Shown in pieces: positions 1 through 7,196 of a stretch of 9,036 nucleotides of DNA. The DNA comes from Chloroflexota bacterium. Lineage in GTDB: Bacteria; Chloroflexota; Anaerolineae; Anaerolineales; Villigracilaceae. The stretch is taken from positions 1-9,036 of the forward strand of contig JAMDBC010000168.1 in assembly GCA_023484185.1 (NCBI GenBank), read 5' to 3'. The notes beneath the pieces were generated by a model. That model searched no databases. It worked only from the letters and a program-made list of their open reading frames with translations, and was not told the origin of the DNA. The translations under genes and the position numbers were made by a program. Positions within the stretch are counted from its first letter, which is position 1; the number at the start of each line of letters is the position of its first letter.

Positions 1-9
1 AAGGGATCG

Positions 10-174
10 TCAGCTCGTGACCGGAAAATAAAACGAGCCATTCCTGCCTTCGATGTGAATATCTCCGGGCAAATGTCCGAGCGGGATGCCGAATTTCGCT
101 GCGAAGTAAATTCCGCCGCCCATTAAAAGCAGGATGATACCCCCGAGCATTAAGAAGCGACCGATGTTTTCCAT
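10..174 (-). CDS. DUF2905-type small membrane protein, possibly C-terminally truncated
   Basis: A 54-residue protein of unknown function. One hydrophobic segment (about residues 6-27) is followed by the family hallmark GIPLGHLPGDIHIE (residues 29-42) and a SFYFPVTS end. I start it at the ATG at 174; an upstream TTG at 207 lies inside low-complexity repeat DNA and would add a non-conserved leader. From what I recall, DUF2905 proteins are about 65-70 residues: the FYFP-x-T-[ST] motif is followed by Cys and a second membrane helix. Here a TGA stop (12-10) falls where that Cys codon would be, so the second helix is missing. Only nine bases remain before the window edge, so a frameshift or sequencing error cannot be told from a genuine short form. 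It lies 79 bp downstream of ruvB on the same strand, a neighbourhood in which DUF2905 genes are often found, so co-transcription is likely. The family assignment is fairly secure; the function is unknown. Confidence 0.72.
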   Translation of the reverse strand: MENIGRFLMLGGIILLLMGGGIYFAAKFGIPLGHLPGDIHIEGRNGSFYFPVTS

Positions 175-253
175 GTTCTTCAAGTTTCCAAGTTTGAAGG
201 TTTTCAAGTTGACAGGTTAACGTTCAACCTTTTCAACCTGCAAACATTCAAAC
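175..253. repeat. AACTTG-rich low-complexity spacer
   Basis: The spacer between ruvB and the DUF2905 gene is built of degenerate copies of AACTTGAAAAC / GGTTGAAAAGG-like words on the minus strand, with an inner GGTTGAACGTTAACC inverted element. Such spacers are familiar to me from Anaerolineae genomes. Nothing coding is evident. It also supplies the weak GAAG purine stretch just upstream of the DUF2905 start. Confidence 0.55.
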
Positions 254-1306
254 TTACAACAATCTTTCCTGACCCTGCTCGGTATATTTCAATCCCAAAT
301 GCTCATACGCGGACCTGGTCGCGATGCGGCCTTGCGGCGTGCGATCCAAAAATCCAAGTTGCAGAAGATACGGCTCGACCACGTCCATGATCGTGTCCTG
401 CTCTTCGCTGATGGATGCAGCGATTGTATTCAAGCCGACGGGACCGCCGTTATATTTTTCGATGATGGTCTTTAGCACACGCCGATCCACATCGTCGAGG
501 CCGAGCAGATCAACAGCCAATAGATCGAGAGCTTCTTTTGCAATCGCAGATGTTACCACCTTGCCATCCGCGCGCACCTGTGCATAATCGCGGACGCGCC
601 TGAGTAAACGCAAGGCAACGCGTGGCGTGCCGCGTGCGCGGCGTCCGATCTCTTCGATGCCGCCTTCATCCACTTCGACTTGGAGCAGTTTCGCGGCACG
701 CGCGACGACAGCCTGCATGGCTGGCAGATCGTAATAATCCAAACGATAGACCGCGCCAAAGCGTGCACGCAGCGGCGCAGTGACAAGCGCCAATCTGGTT
801 GTCGCGCCGACCACGGTGAAGTGCGGCAGCTTGAGCCGGATGGAACGCGCCGACGGCCCTTTGCCGATGATAATATCCAGCGCGAAATCTTCCATAGCTG
901 GATATAACACCTCTTCGATGGCGCGTCCGAGGCGATGAATTTCGTCCACGAAAAGCACATCGCCCGCCCGCAGATTGGTCAGGATGGCGGCCAAATCCCC
1001 GGCGCGTTCGATGGCCGGACCAGATGTCACTTTAATGTTGACGCTCATTTCATTGGCGACAACATGCGCCAGAGTCGTTTTGCCCAGTCCGGGCGGGCCA
1101 TAAAATAAAACATGGTCAAGCGCTTCGGATCGCCCACGCGCGGCGGCAATCAGAATGCCAAGATTTTCCTTGACCTGATCCTGTCCGATCAGGTCGCCGA
1201 GTTTTTGCGGACGAAGCGCGTTGTCAACGCGGTCGTCGGGTTTAGCTTCAGGGTCGAGGGGTCTTCCTCGCCCTGAGCTTGTCGAAGGTTGACGAGAGTC
1301 ACTCAT
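254..1306 (-). CDS. ruvB: Holliday junction branch migration ATPase RuvB
   Basis: A 350-residue RuvB, the hexameric AAA+ motor that with RuvA drives Holliday-junction branch migration in recombination and repair. Visible in order: the [13 protein letters not shown] entry (30-42), Walker [10 protein letters not shown] (70-78), Walker [11 protein letters not shown] (117-126), sensor 1 GATTR (167-171), the PLRARFG arginine-finger segment (178-184), sensor 2 [17 protein letters not shown] (226-242), and a C-terminal winged helix with the conserved [22 protein letters not shown] and RTPQGRIAT blocks (284-330). Length matches the family. I chose the ATG at 1306 because the frame upstream runs through the terminator and riboswitch and has no RuvB similarity. 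There is no Shine-Dalgarno; a TATAAT ends 6 bases before the ATG, suggesting a leaderless transcript. Residues 7-14 (PSTSSGRG) are encoded by a dispersed repeat inserted in the variable N-terminus. Neither ruvA nor ruvC is in the window. Confidence 0.97.
   Translation of the reverse strand: MSDSRQPSTSSGRGRPLDPEAKPDDRVDNALRPQKLGDLIGQDQVKENLGILIAAARGRSEALDHVLFYGPPGLGKTTLAHVVANEMSVNIKVTSGPAIERAGDLAAILTNLRAGDVLFVDEIHRLGRAIEEVLYPAMEDFALDIIIGKGPSARSIRLKLPHFTVVGATTRLALVTAPLRARFGAVYRLDYYDLPAMQAVVARAAKLLQVEVDEGGIEEIGRRARGTPRVALRLLRRVRDYAQVRADGKVVTSAIAKEALDLLAVDLLGLDDVDRRVLKTIIEKYNGGPVGLNTIAASISEEQDTIMDVVEPYLLQLGFLDRTPQGRIATRSAYEHLGLKYTEQGQERLL
1266..1288 (-). repeat. Dispersed repeat copy inside the ruvB N-terminus
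   Basis: On the minus strand this stretch reads CCTTCGACAAGCTCAGGG followed by CGAGG. I recognise it as a short interspersed repeat common in environmental and Chloroflexota genomes. In the ruvB frame it encodes PSTSSGRG in the non-conserved tail ahead of the AAA+ domain. Recognition is from memory; only one copy lies in this window. Confidence 0.5.
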
Positions 1307-1312
1307 AGCGTG

Positions 1313-1344
1313 ATTATATACTGAAAAATCGGCACCCCGTTCAA
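1313..1344 (-). promoter_or_regulatory. ruvB promoter, apparently giving leaderless mRNA
   Basis: The minus strand carries TATAAT at 1318-1313, preceded by TTGAAC at 1344-1339. The spacer is 20 bases to TATAAT, or 18 if TATATA at 1320-1315 is the true -10 box. The ruvB ATG begins 7 bases after the end of TATAAT, where transcription would be expected to start. It lies downstream of the terminator at 1371-1409, so it would supply ruvB independently of the riboswitch array. Confidence 0.6.
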
Positions 1345-1370
1345 AATCCGGAAAGAGGCGAACTGTCCGT

Positions 1371-1409
1371 AAAAATGAGCAGGGATGACGAGTATTCGTC
1401 ATCCCTGCT
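1371..1409 (-). terminator. Intrinsic terminator at the end of the riboswitch array
   Basis: A perfect 14-bp inverted repeat (AGCAGGGATGACGA / TCGTCATCCCTGCT; arms 1409-1396 and 1391-1378 on the minus strand) encloses a 4-base loop. On the minus strand it is followed by CA and five Ts (1375-1371). It lies directly after the third aptamer and 65 bases before the ruvB ATG. It could be the riboswitch expression platform, a plain terminator for guaB transcripts, or both. The plus strand has no T-run after the stem, so the orientation is clear. Confidence 0.85.
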
Positions 1410-1417
1410 GTAATCGC

Positions 1418-1510
1418 TCTTCGGCAGTCTGGCAATCGTGGTCAGGTTATGAATGACTTTAGACCCATGGCTTTGCGTCACCAGGTTTCCCTGATTTTGC
1501 CCTTCGCTCA
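1418..1510 (-). promoter_or_regulatory. GEMM-I riboswitch aptamer, copy C (G at ligand-specifying position)
   Basis: The third aptamer in transcript order and the closest to consensus. On the minus strand: GAAGGGCAAAA (1505-1495); a hairpin ATCAGG-GAAA-CCTGGT with a GNRA tetraloop (1495-1480); GACGCAAAGCC (1479-1469); then a P3 arm with base GTCT/AGAC, tip GTCA/TGAC, and the closing CCAGACTGCCGA (1432-1421). These match the GEMM-I (RF01051-type) conserved core as I remember it from Vc2: GGGCAAAC, a GAAA-capped stem, GGACGCAAAGCC, and the receptor/P3 arm. The residue aligned to Vc2 G20 is G (1501), predicting c-di-GMP binding. It lies next to the terminator, so it is the copy best placed to control read-through. 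Confidence 0.85.
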
Positions 1511-1588
1511 GCCGGTCGATCCTGATCATTTCTGATTTTAGATTCCTTGGCTTTGCGTCGCCGTCTTTTGGCGGTTTTGCTTTTTCGG
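1508..1588 (-). promoter_or_regulatory. GEMM-I riboswitch aptamer, copy B (divergent, A at specifying position)
   Basis: The middle aptamer. It keeps GCAAAAC (1580-1574) and a perfect GACGCAAAGCC (1559-1549), but its first hairpin is weaker: CCGCC-AAAA-GACGG (1574-1561) has a C-A mismatch and a non-GNRA loop. P3 is clear: GGAATC pairs with GATCGACC at the base, and an inner ATCA-GAAA-TGAT hairpin spans 1536-1525. Relative to the other copies, the base stem changed from GTC/GAC to ATC/GAT, which preserves pairing. The residue aligned to Vc2 G20 is A (1581), as in cGAMP-type GEMM variants. The canonical 3' CTGCCGA is altered to CCGGCTGA. It may be functional or decaying. Confidence 0.68.
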
Positions 1589-1677
1589 CAGTCTGGCAAT
1601 CTTGACTACATAAATGAATGTGGTTTTAGACCCATGACTTTGCGCAGCCGGATTTCTCCGGTTTTGCTCTTCTCGGA
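1585..1677 (-). promoter_or_regulatory. GEMM-I riboswitch aptamer, copy A (A at ligand-specifying position)
   Basis: The first aptamer in transcript order, starting about 60 bases after the guaB stop. On the minus strand: AGAGCAAAAC (1670-1661); a hairpin CCGGA-GAAA-TCCGG (1661-1648) with a GNRA tetraloop; TGCGCAAAGTC (1646-1636; two or three differences from GACGCAAAGCC); then a P3 arm with base GTCT/AGAC, an ACAT/ATGT tip, and GCCAGACTGCCGA (1597-1585). By my alignment the Vc2 G20 equivalent is A (1668), the change reported to shift GEMM-I from c-di-GMP to 3',3'-cGAMP. A weak TATAAG (1686-1681) lies just upstream, but with no convincing -35. Its transcript may therefore be the 3' extension of guaB. 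Confidence 0.8.
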
Positions 1678-1733
1678 GCACTTATATTCTCGCGCTTAAT
1701 CAGGCAGTTTTCAATCCAACAATTGTTCTATTT

Positions 1734-3173
1734 TTACATCACTTCCACATCGTGCGGACGAGACTCGGCCAGACCGACTTGCGTCATGCGAGTGAAGACC
1801 GCCTTCTCGTGCAATTCATCCACCGAATGGGCATTGGTATAACTCATACCAGATTGCAATCCGCCGACGAGTTGATTAAGCATCTCGCGCGCCGAGCCGC
1901 GATACGGGACCGCGGCTTCGACACCTTCGGACACATATTCTTCGATCTCTTCCTGCGTAATGTCGCCTTCGCCTTCGCGGACTTTGCGCGCCACGTTGGC
2001 CTGCAACGAGGCCATACCGCGCGAGACCTTATAACGATGACCTTTGCGCGTCATCAACAGACCCGGGCTTTCGTCCGTACCTGCCAGCAGACTTCCCAGC
2101 ATGACAGTGGAGGCGCCCGCCGCGATGGCTTTGACCAGATCGCCGGATGTGCGGACGCCGCCGTCGGCAATGACCGGAATATTCTGCGGGCGGGCAACGG
2201 CGGTGCACTCCATGACGGCAGTGAGCTGCGGAACGCCCGCGCCTGCCACGAGGCGCGTGATGCAGATCGAGCCAGGGCCAACACCGACCTTGACCGCGTC
2301 GACGCCCGCGTCGATGAGATGTTTCGTTCCTTCTGCGGTGGCGACATTGCCGCCGATGATCTGCACCAACGGAAAATTCTTGCGGATGCTTTTGATAATA
2401 TCGATCTCAAGTTTGGAATCCCCGTGAGCGATGTCCACCACGATGCAGTCTGCGCCCGCCTCGATCAGGTGTTCGACGCGCGTCAACTCACTAGCCTTTA
2501 CGCCTACCGCCGCCCCGACCGAGAGACGGCCGCGTGAATCCTTCGTCGCTTTGGGAAACTGGGCGATCTTCATAATATCTTTCAAGGTGATGAGGCCGAC
2601 CAGCTTGCCCTTCGCATCGACCAACGGCAGTTTCTCGATGCGGTGTTCGTGCAAAATCTTTTCCGCCTGCTCAAGCGTGGTATCAGGCGGCGCAGTGACC
2701 ACCTTACGAGTCATGATCTCTGAAACGAGTCTGCCGCCATTTTTTTCAAATAGCAAATCGCGCGTCGTAACAATCCCAGTCACATGTTCTTTTTCGTCCA
2801 GGATCAGAATTCCGCCCGTGTCGGTTTCGTCAACGATTTTTCTGACATCTCCAACGGTATGCGAAAGGGTCAGCGTGATAGGGTTTTCAACAATAAACGA
2901 CTCGGCTTTCTTCACGCGCGCGATCTGTGCCACCTGCTCATGAATAGACATGAAGCGATGGATGATGCCGATGCCGCCTTCACGCGCCATGGCAATCGCC
3001 ATCTCGCTCTCGGTCACGGTATCCATGTTGGCCGAGACAATCGGAATTTGCAATGAAAGCTTCGGGGTGAGTTTGGTCTGGGTCGAAAGCTTGCGCCGCG
3101 ACTCTACATCCGAGTATTGCGGCACGAGCAGAACGTCGTCATAGGTCAAAGCAACGTCAGGTAAAATTTTCAT
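1734..3173 (-). CDS. guaB: IMP dehydrogenase-family enzyme with CBS pair (GuaB; atypical flap)
   Basis: A 479-residue IMPDH/GMP-reductase family TIM-barrel enzyme. The usual role is NAD-dependent oxidation of IMP to XMP, the committed step to GMP, in the cytosol. Visible: the [11 protein letters not shown] entry (11-21), the SANMDTVTE substrate segment (47-55), two CBS domains (about 92-145 and 149-203), GGNVAT (274-279), the catalytic loop GPGSICITR with Cys304 (299-307), [11 protein letters not shown] (335-345), and [14 protein letters not shown] (435-448). Length is typical. Oddities: the usual YRGMGS phosphate-site block is SRGMAS (384-389), and the mobile flap (about 390-425) has no Arg-Tyr dyad (RYF), which activates water in canonical IMPDH. 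A GMP reductase or atypical IMPDH is therefore possible. The start at 3173 has a strong SD (AGAGGAG, 3187-3181); upstream extensions are non-conserved. Divergent from purB. Confidence 0.9.
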   Translation of the reverse strand: MKILPDVALTYDDVLLVPQYSDVESRRKLSTQTKLTPKLSLQIPIVSANMDTVTESEMAIAMAREGGIGIIHRFMSIHEQVAQIARVKKAESFIVENPITLTLSHTVGDVRKIVDETDTGGILILDEKEHVTGIVTTRDLLFEKNGGRLVSEIMTRKVVTAPPDTTLEQAEKILHEHRIEKLPLVDAKGKLVGLITLKDIMKIAQFPKATKDSRGRLSVGAAVGVKASELTRVEHLIEAGADCIVVDIAHGDSKLEIDIIKSIRKNFPLVQIIGGNVATAEGTKHLIDAGVDAVKVGVGPGSICITRLVAGAGVPQLTAVMECTAVARPQNIPVIADGGVRTSGDLVKAIAAGASTVMLGSLLAGTDESPGLLMTRKGHRYKVSRGMASLQANVARKVREGEGDITQEEIEEYVSEGVEAAVPYRGSAREMLNQLVGGLQSGMSYTNAHSVDELHEKAVFTRMTQVGLAESRPHDVEVM

Positions 3174-3180
3174 GGCAGAT

Positions 3181-3187
3181 CTCCTCT
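3181..3187 (-). promoter_or_regulatory. Strong Shine-Dalgarno for guaB
   Basis: The minus strand reads AGAGGAG, 7 bases before the guaB ATG at 3173. This decides the start over in-frame upstream codons and contrasts with ruvB and purB, which have no SD. Confidence 0.75.
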
Positions 3188-3207
3188 TCGGGCATCCAGC
3201 CCCGCCG

Positions 3208-3236
3208 ATTATATGGCGCGCCGCCCGTTCCCGCAA
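3208..3236 (-). promoter_or_regulatory. guaB promoter
   Basis: The minus strand has TATAAT at 3213-3208, with TTGCGG at 3236-3231 exactly 17 bases upstream. The predicted start near 3201 gives a leader of about 28 bases holding the SD. The -35 lies next to the purB -10 on the opposite strand, so polymerase binding at the two promoters should be mutually exclusive. Confidence 0.65.
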
Positions 3237-3245
3237 TGCTATAAT
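3237..3245 (+). promoter_or_regulatory. purB extended -10 promoter, near-leaderless
   Basis: TGCTATAAT is an extended -10 (TGn-TATAAT). No good -35 is present at 17 bases. The purB ATG at 3253 begins 8 bases after the box, so the transcript should start at or one base before the start codon. No Shine-Dalgarno is visible between them. Confidence 0.62.
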
Positions 3246-3252
3246 GAAAACC

Positions 3253-4623
3253 ATGACTGACGACTTGCAAGCCATCTCCCCTCTCGACGGACGCTACACG
3301 CGCGAAACCGAATCGCTTCGCAACCATTTATCTGAGTTCGCCTTCATTCGCGATCGCGTGCGCGTGGAGATCGCTTATCTGCTTTCCCTTTCACGCGATG
3401 CAAAACTCGTCCGTCCCTTTAACGCCGCCGAGTTGGATTTAATCGGCGCGCTCTCGGATGATTTCTCGATTGGCGATGCGCGCCAGATCAAAAATATAGA
3501 ACAGACTACCCGCCATGATGTCAAAGCCATCGAGAACTTTTTATCCGCCCGCCTCACTTCGACCTCTTTAGCGGACACCGTTTCGTGGCTTCATTTTGCG
3601 CTGACGTCGGAGGACGTCAACAATTTAGCGCAGGCCATTGCCCTGCGAGGCACACGCGATCAAACCATTCTCCCTGCGCTGGACAAAATTCTCGAAGGTC
3701 TGGCCACGCTCGGCCGCGAACACAAATCCACGCCCATGATGGCGCGCACTCACGGACAGCCCGCAGTGCCTACAACATTTGGCAAGGAGATGGCTGTTTT
3801 TTATTTGCGCTTGAAAAAGCAACGGGATATTTTGTCTGCACATAAATTTGAAGCCAAACTCAATGGCGCAGTTGGCAACTTCAATGCCGCGCAATCTGCT
3901 GTGCCGCAAGTGGACTGGCTTGCCTTCAGTGAAAAATTTATCCGTAGTTTTGAGCTGGAGCCAAATCTCGTCACCACGCAAATCCTGCCGTACGATAATT
4001 GGGTGGAATATTTCAACACACTTCATCTGATAAATTCCATTTTGCTCGATCTGGCGCAGGATATGTGGCGATACACCAGCGATGGCTATCTAAAATTGCG
4101 TGTGGTAAAAAACGAAGTCGGTTCCTCGACCATGCCGCAAAAGGTCAACCCGATTGACTTTGAAAATGCCGAAGGGAATTTCGGCATCGCTAATTCTCTG
4201 CTTGATGGATACGCGCGCAAACTTCCTGCCTCGCGGCTGCAGCGTGACCTTTCTGACTCAACTGTCCGCCGTACGTTCGGAACAGCGTTGGGACATTCAC
4301 TGGTAGCATACGCGAGTCTGACGCGGGGACTGGAAAGAGTCGAAGCAGATGAATCTGCCATGAGGTCCGATTTGGAGGCGCATTGGGAAATCGTAGCCGA
4401 AGGCATGCAAACCATCCTGCGTGCGTCTGGAGATGCGCAAGCCTACAATCAGCTAAAATCCCTGACGCGCGGTAAAGACATCACGGAAGAATCATTCAAA
4501 CAGTGGATTGAAAAACTACAAGTCGCCGAAAATGTAAAAACAAAATTGCGTGCGCTTTCACCGCTGAGTTATGTTGGCCTGGCAGAAAAAATCGCCGAGC
4601 GTATGTTGAAAGAAAAAATATAA
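3253..4623 (+). CDS. purB: Adenylosuccinate lyase PurB
   Basis: A 456-residue lyase of the fumarase/aspartase superfamily, the same length as E. coli PurB. It releases fumarate from SAICAR and from adenylosuccinate, so it acts both in IMP synthesis and in IMP-to-AMP conversion; homotetrameric and cytosolic. Visible: SPLDGRY (9-15), TTRHDVKAIE with the conserved His (85-94), HFALTSEDVNN (114-124), RTHGQPA with catalytic-region His167 (165-171), KLNGAVGNFNA (202-212), and the signature GSSTMPQKVNPIDFEN with the catalytic Ser loop (290-305), then LPASRLQRDLSDSTVRR (324-340). The E. coli signature has MPHKVNP; Gln replaces that His here. I chose the ATG at 3253 because homology begins there and a TATAAT ends 7 bases before it; an in-frame ATG at 3244 overlaps the -10 box. 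purA follows 106 bp downstream on the same strand. Confidence 0.96.
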   Translation: MTDDLQAISPLDGRYTRETESLRNHLSEFAFIRDRVRVEIAYLLSLSRDAKLVRPFNAAELDLIGALSDDFSIGDARQIKNIEQTTRHDVKAIENFLSARLTSTSLADTVSWLHFALTSEDVNNLAQAIALRGTRDQTILPALDKILEGLATLGREHKSTPMMARTHGQPAVPTTFGKEMAVFYLRLKKQRDILSAHKFEAKLNGAVGNFNAAQSAVPQVDWLAFSEKFIRSFELEPNLVTTQILPYDNWVEYFNTLHLINSILLDLAQDMWRYTSDGYLKLRVVKNEVGSSTMPQKVNPIDFENAEGNFGIANSLLDGYARKLPASRLQRDLSDSTVRRTFGTALGHSLVAYASLTRGLERVEADESAMRSDLEAHWEIVAEGMQTILRASGDAQAYNQLKSLTRGKDITEESFKQWIEKLQVAENVKTKLRALSPLSYVGLAEKIAERMLKEKI

Positions 4624-4635
4624 AATCAATTGTCT

Positions 4636-4706
4636 TTGCGAGGGCGGTTTTAGCCCGAAGCAATCCCCAACTTTATTGGGAGATTACTTCGTCGCTTCGC
4701 TCGCAA
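4636..4706. repeat. Imperfect palindromic repeat between purB and purA
   Basis: The outer arms are TTGCGAG (4636-4642) and CTCGCAA (4700-4706). Inner arms GAAGCAATCCCCAA and TTGGGAGATTACTTC fold around a CTTTA loop (4671-4675). The TTGCGAG...GAAGCAATC word set is one I know as a dispersed palindromic repeat in many genomes. On the plus strand no T-run follows, so it should not be a strong terminator; it may instead stabilise or attenuate a purB-purA transcript. Other copies were not seen here. Confidence 0.55.
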
Positions 4707-4718
4707 CGACAACAACTT

Positions 4719-5993
<1,275 letters not shown>

Positions 5994-5995
<2 letters not shown>

Positions 5996-6026
5996 AAAGT
6001 AGGGGCGACTGGCCAGTCGCCCCTAC
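5994..6026 (-). terminator. Palindromic terminator between convergent purA and adaptor gene
   Basis: A perfect 28-base palindrome (arms GTAGGGGCGACTGG and CCAGTCGCCCCTAC, 5999-6026). On the minus strand it is followed by TTTTT (5998-5994), forming a good intrinsic terminator 4 bases after the adaptor stop codon. On the plus strand it follows the purA stop closely, but the trailing AAAATTATT makes termination that way less certain. The GTAGGGGCGAC word also resembles a dispersed repeat family. Confidence 0.8.
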
Positions 6027-6030
6027 AAAA

Positions 6031-7149
6031 TTATTGATTGGGCGGGAAAGTCACTTCAAGAGTCATGCCCCAGCGAATGCGCGGGTCAACTTTATCAACC
6101 TTGATACGAACAGTGTAGAGAATGTCGCCGCCCTGCTTCGTGAACGCCTGGCTAATCGACTCGACTGTGCCATTGATCGTGACGCCCGGCAGCGCATCGG
6201 GAACCATCGTGACGGTCTGGCCGACTGCCAGTTTTACGACTTCAAGCTCGGTCACATCGCTGGTCTCGACCATCCACTGATTGAAATCCGCCACGCTCAC
6301 GGCTGACGTTTCGGGGCCGATCTGATCTCCGACATGCACATTGACATCCGCCACGACACCGTCGAACGGCGCACGCAGTTCGTAATTAGAAAGCGCAGAT
6401 TGCGCGGAATCCACTTGCGCTTTGGCGAGCACTAATTGGTCGGCGTTGGGATTGTCGTTAGTGAAAAGCTCATATTGATGTTTGGCTTCGGCCTCCGCGC
6501 CGATAGCCGCATCCAGCGCGGCCCGAATGGTATCACGTTCGCGTGTAATGGAATCCAATTTGCGGTTGGCTTCATCCAGGTTTTCCTGCGCGCCCACCAA
6601 TTTATCCGAGGCATTACTTCGATCAAAATTATTCACAGGCTTGTCTTTATATTTGTCAAATTCGGCCTGTGCGATGGTTAAATCTTTCTGGCGCTGGTCA
6701 ACAACATTTTGTTGTTCTTTCATGCGGTTCTCGATATCTTTTACATCGAGATTATTCCATTTGTTCAGCGCATCACCGCGGACTTTCTGCGCGCTCATAT
6801 AAACCTGCCAGGCTTTCGCGCGATCGCCGCCTGCGTTGCGGAGCACTAAGTTATAAGCCTGTTGTGCTGCTATCAACGCGGCGCGCGCCTGACCAGCGTT
6901 CGCCAAACTAACTAGCAGATCGTTTGCTTTGACCTGATCGCCAATTTTGACGTTGACCATGTTCACTACGCCGCGTGCCTGGAAGGCAAGGCTGGATGCT
7001 TGTATGGGCCTAATATGCCCTTCTGCGACAACTGCACCCGGAGGCAGAACCGTTGGCTGGCTGATTGTCGCAACAGCCTGTTGTCCGCAGGCTGTCAGCG
7101 CCAGCGCGGAGACCAGCAGGATAAATAAAATCGTTGTTAGTTTCTTCAT
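6031..7149 (-). CDS. Lipoprotein membrane-fusion adaptor (HlyD/MacA-like)
   Basis: A 372-residue periplasmic-adaptor (membrane fusion) protein, likely a partner of the upstream FtsX permease. Residues 1-20 are a lipoprotein signal peptide with lipobox LTAC and acylated Cys21, so the mature protein should be anchored to the outer face of the cytoplasmic membrane. A first lipoyl/barrel-sandwich half (about 38-82, GVVNMVNVKIGDQVKANDLLV) precedes a long helical hairpin (about 85-255) rich in Ala, Gln, Asp and Lys. The second lipoyl half is ELRAPFDGVVADVNVHVGDQIGP (257-279), and a beta-barrel domain runs to the end (about 285-372). GGAAGGTG (7163-7156) is a plausible SD. It starts 47 bp after the permease stop, consistent with one operon. 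The transported substrate cannot be inferred; the class includes MacA-type macrolide or toxin exporters and YknX-type factors. Confidence 0.88.
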   Translation of the reverse strand: MKKLTTILFILLVSALALTACGQQAVATISQPTVLPPGAVVAEGHIRPIQASSLAFQARGVVNMVNVKIGDQVKANDLLVSLANAGQARAALIAAQQAYNLVLRNAGGDRAKAWQVYMSAQKVRGDALNKWNNLDVKDIENRMKEQQNVVDQRQKDLTIAQAEFDKYKDKPVNNFDRSNASDKLVGAQENLDEANRKLDSITRERDTIRAALDAAIGAEAEAKHQYELFTNDNPNADQLVLAKAQVDSAQSALSNYELRAPFDGVVADVNVHVGDQIGPETSAVSVADFNQWMVETSDVTELEVVKLAVGQTVTMVPDALPGVTINGTVESISQAFTKQGGDILYTVRIKVDKVDPRIRWGMTLEVTFPPNQ

Positions 7150-7196
7150 TGTTCACCTTCCATTTTCTTTTCATGCAAATCGTATGAGCATGAGGT

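Noticed and set aside
324..587. Plus-strand open frames inside ruvB, and similar ones inside guaB, the adaptor and the permease
   Set aside because: All are antisense to clearly conserved proteins and show no domain, promoter or SD of their own.
1307..1435. Upstream extension of ruvB to a TTG at 1435 (393 residues)
   Set aside because: The added residues are translated from the terminator hairpin and aptamer C and have no RuvB similarity; the ATG at 1306 lies just after a TATAAT.
1341..1529. 62-residue minus-strand open frame over the intergenic region
   Set aside because: It covers aptamer C and the terminator; its peptide simply reflects the conserved RNA motifs.
1418..1680. CRISPR array or simple tandem repeat
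   Set aside because: The units are about 80-90 bases, diverged in loops and stems, with paired structure and no spacer-repeat pattern; they fit riboswitch aptamers.
3172..3252. Longer purB start (483 residues), or the ATG at 3244
   Set aside because: The extension is antisense to the guaB leader and promoter, and the ATG at 3244 overlaps the -10 box; homology begins at 3253.
3174..3275. Longer guaB start (513 residues)
   Set aside because: It would run through the promoter region and the purB start; the ATG at 3173 has a strong SD and begins the conserved sequence.
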